From: Streptomyces sp. B21-083
GTDB taxonomy: Bacteria; Actinomycetota; Actinomycetes; Streptomycetales; Streptomycetaceae
Direction of reading: 5' to 3'
Length of the DNA stretch: 64,000 nt
Assembly: GCF_036898825.1 (NCBI RefSeq)
Contig: NZ_JARUND010000001.1
Span: 2,046,001-2,110,000 of the forward strand
Below the pieces are notes generated by a model that saw only the letters and a list, made by a program, of their open reading frames with translations, had not been told where the DNA came from and did not search any database. Below are positions 62,359 through 64,000 of the stretch, piece by piece. Position numbers and translations under genes: made by a program. The stretch's first letter is position 1, and the number at the start of each line of letters is the position of its first letter.

Positions 62359-63747
62359 TCACCGTGCCAGGCGGTCCAGGATCCGCGGGCCCAGGTCCGT
62401 CACATCACCCGCGCCCATGGTGAGAACGAGATCACCGGGCTTCGCCATTCCCGCGACCGTCTCGGGCACCTCGGCCTTGTCCGAGACGGCCGTCACGTCG
62501 GCGCCCGCCGCCCGCGCCGCGTCGATGATCAACGCGCTCGTCACGCCGGGAACCGGGTCCTCGCGGGCCGGGTAGATGTCGAGGACGACCGACGCGTCCG
62601 CGAGCGCCAGCGCCTGGCCCATCTCCTTGCCCAGCTCCTGGGTGCGGGAGAAGAGGTGCGGCTGGAAGACCACCAGGATGCGCGCCTCACCGACCGCCGA
62701 CCGCATCGCCTCCAGGTCCGCCGTCATCTCGGTCGGGTGGTGCGCGTACGAGTCGATGACCTGGACGCCCGCCGCCTCACCCTTCAGCTGGAGCCGCCGC
62801 TTCACCCCCGTGTACGCCGCCAGGGCGGGGGCCAGCTCGCCCGCGGGCACGCCCAGCGCGACGCCCGCCGCCAGCGCGGCCACCGCGTTGAGGGCGTAGT
62901 GCCGGCCGGGAACCGACACCGCGAAGGTGAGCGGAGCGCCGTCCAGCTCGACGGTCACCTCGCTCTTCAGCCCCTGCGGTACGACGGACAGCACCCGCAC
63001 GTCCGCGTCCGCCGCCTCCCCGTACGTCACCACCCGCACGGAGTCCGGCAGGCGCCTGGTCAGCTCGCGGGCGCCGTCCTGGTCGGCGGAGATCACCAGC
63101 GTCCCGCCGGGTACGATCCGGCCCGCGAACGTCTCGAAGGACTCGTAGATCTCGTCCATGGAGGCGTAGTTGGCGTGGTGGTCGAGTTCGACGTTGAGGA
63201 CGATCGCGACCTCGGGCGCGTACTTGTGGAAGCTGCGGTCCGATTCGTCGGCCTCGGCCACGAAGATCTCGCCGTCGCCGTGCAGGGCGTTCGAGCCGGG
63301 CGCGTCCAGGTCGCCGCCGATCGCGTACGAGGGGCCGCGTCCCAGCTCGCTGAGCGACACCGCCAGCATCGATGTCGTGGTCGTCTTGCCGTGCGTACCC
63401 GCGACCGCGATGGGCCGCAGGCCGTCCATCAGCCGGGCGAGCGCGTCCGACCGGTGGACCACCGGGATTCCCAGTTCCGCCGCCCGCGCCAGTTCCGGGT
63501 TGTCCGCGCGGATCGCGGAGGAGACCACGACACAGGTGGCGTCGGCGGCGAGGTGCCCGGCCGCGTGCCCGATGTGCACGGTCGCGCCCAGCGCCCGCAG
63601 GGCCGCCGCGGTCTCGGACTCCTTGGCGTCGCTGCCGGCCACCTCGGCACCGCGCTGCGCGAGGATCTTCGCGATCCCCGACATCCCGGCGCCTCCGATG
63701 CCGATGAAGTGCGGTCGGTCCATGGCGGAAGGAAGGCCGGGTGCCAT
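62359..63747 (-). CDS. murC: UDP-N-acetylmuramate--L-alanine ligase
   Basis: A 462-residue Mur ligase that adds L-alanine to UDP-MurNAc in peptidoglycan synthesis. The N-terminal UDP-binding domain has FIGIGGAGMSGIAKILAQRG, the central ATPase domain AVAGTHGKTTTTSML, and VFVAEADESDRSF, NVELDHHANY, IDSYAHHPTEMTADL and VVFQPHLFSRTQ are the MurC-specific blocks. GGGGAG precedes ATG 63747 by eight bases. It lies in the core genome upstream of msrB, and its location argues that the region beyond 62 kb is conserved chromosome. Confidence 0.97.
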   Translation of the reverse strand: MAPGLPSAMDRPHFIGIGGAGMSGIAKILAQRGAEVAGSDAKESETAAALRALGATVHIGHAAGHLAADATCVVVSSAIRADNPELARAAELGIPVVHRSDALARLMDGLRPIAVAGTHGKTTTTSMLAVSLSELGRGPSYAIGGDLDAPGSNALHGDGEIFVAEADESDRSFHKYAPEVAIVLNVELDHHANYASMDEIYESFETFAGRIVPGGTLVISADQDGARELTRRLPDSVRVVTYGEAADADVRVLSVVPQGLKSEVTVELDGAPLTFAVSVPGRHYALNAVAALAAGVALGVPAGELAPALAAYTGVKRRLQLKGEAAGVQVIDSYAHHPTEMTADLEAMRSAVGEARILVVFQPHLFSRTQELGKEMGQALALADASVVLDIYPAREDPVPGVTSALIIDAARAAGADVTAVSDKAEVPETVAGMAKPGDLVLTMGAGDVTDLGPRILDRLAR

Positions 63748-63891
63748 GTGCGTTTCTCCCCAGATGCGGTACGACAGCTAGAACGGGTCCCAGCCTATTG
63801 CGTGCGTCGGGCGGCACCTCACAGGGAGCACGGACCCGCGGCCCCACGACCAGGGCCCGACGATCAGGGCCGGACGACTATGGCCTGACAA

Positions 63892-64000
63892 CTACGCCTT
63901 GCTGTGCGAGAACAGCTTCAGCACAGGCACCCCCACCTTGTGCCGGGCCCGGGAGGCCCAGTCCCGGTGGAAGAACTCCTCCACGTAGTGGGGGTCGGTC
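63892..64000 (-). CDS. C-terminus of unidentified protein, start outside window
   Basis: Only the last 35 residues are present, reading DPHYVEEFFHRDWASRARHK and VGVPVLKLFSHSKA before a TAG stop at 63892-63894. Codon bias supports a real gene. The segment is basic and aromatic. I do not recognise the family. It is on the same strand as murC, 144 bases upstream, perhaps in the same direction of transcription. Confidence 0.6.
   Translation of the reverse strand, partial: TDPHYVEEFFHRDWASRARHKVGVPVLKLFSHSKA

Overview
The window is high-GC DNA with strong G/C preference at third codon positions, many GTG and TTG starts, rare TTA codons, and a set of families typical of Streptomyces: geosmin synthase, an AfsA-type gamma-butyrolactone synthase homologue with ArpA-like receptors, a conservon operon, XRE/DUF397 regulators, SARP regulators and DUF6230/DUF6114. 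It is most likely the chromosome of a Streptomyces species. I saw no rRNA, tRNA, CRISPR array or complete insertion sequence.

Layout. 1-4.8 kb holds the 3' end of treZ, a kinase-fold protein lacking its catalytic Asp, an M24 peptidase and a divergent metallophosphoesterase. 4.8-9.4 kb holds a PDZ membrane protein, geosmin synthase (geoA) and a DUF89/ARMT1 phosphatase. 9.6-13.0 kb is a butyrolactone signalling locus: two ArpA/ScbR-like TetR proteins, an AfsA homologue and an NAD(P)-binding protein, with receptor-type palindromes. 13.1-21.6 kb encodes envelope and secreted proteins: a subtilase, an AA10 LPMO with a C-terminal membrane anchor, a small secreted protein, DUF6230/DUF6114, peptidase E, a TatA-like protein and an LCP protein. 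21.6-24.5 kb is an ArsR/MgtA-type P-ATPase pair. 24.5-31.3 kb is a galactoside locus (LacI, two GH35 enzymes, MFS) with a perfect 20-bp operator. 31.4-35.4 kb is a WhiJ-type cluster plus a DUF574 methyltransferase. 35.8-41.0 kb is a solitary sugar-binding lipoprotein and a conservon (kinase, Roadblock, DUF742, GTPase).

41.1-45.2 kb appears to be an accessory insertion. It lies between N-terminal and C-terminal remnants of one family-2 glycosyltransferase and carries a methyltransferase, an APH(6)-like kinase, a VOC protein, two unknown proteins and a broken WYL regulator. 45.6-53.5 kb holds a STAND/NLR ATPase with TPRs, a divergent AfsR-like SARP-NB-ARC-TPR regulator, a 42-residue membrane peptide and a small protein. 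That small protein's C-terminal motif closely matches one placed before the NLR ATPase domain. This looks like an amyloid-signalling NLR/effector pair (RHIM/BASS-like motif, Bell-like effector) and is the most interesting system in the window.

53.6-61.9 kb has an M20 peptidase pseudogene with two lesions and a second galactoside locus (LacI, binding protein, two permeases, GH42) with a large nested palindrome; the ABC ATPase is absent and probably shared. The window ends with msrB, murC and a partial gene. Rare TTA codons in the AfsA homologue, the first TetR gene, the NLR and the SARP suggest that the signalling and NLR loci share bldA-dependent developmental control.
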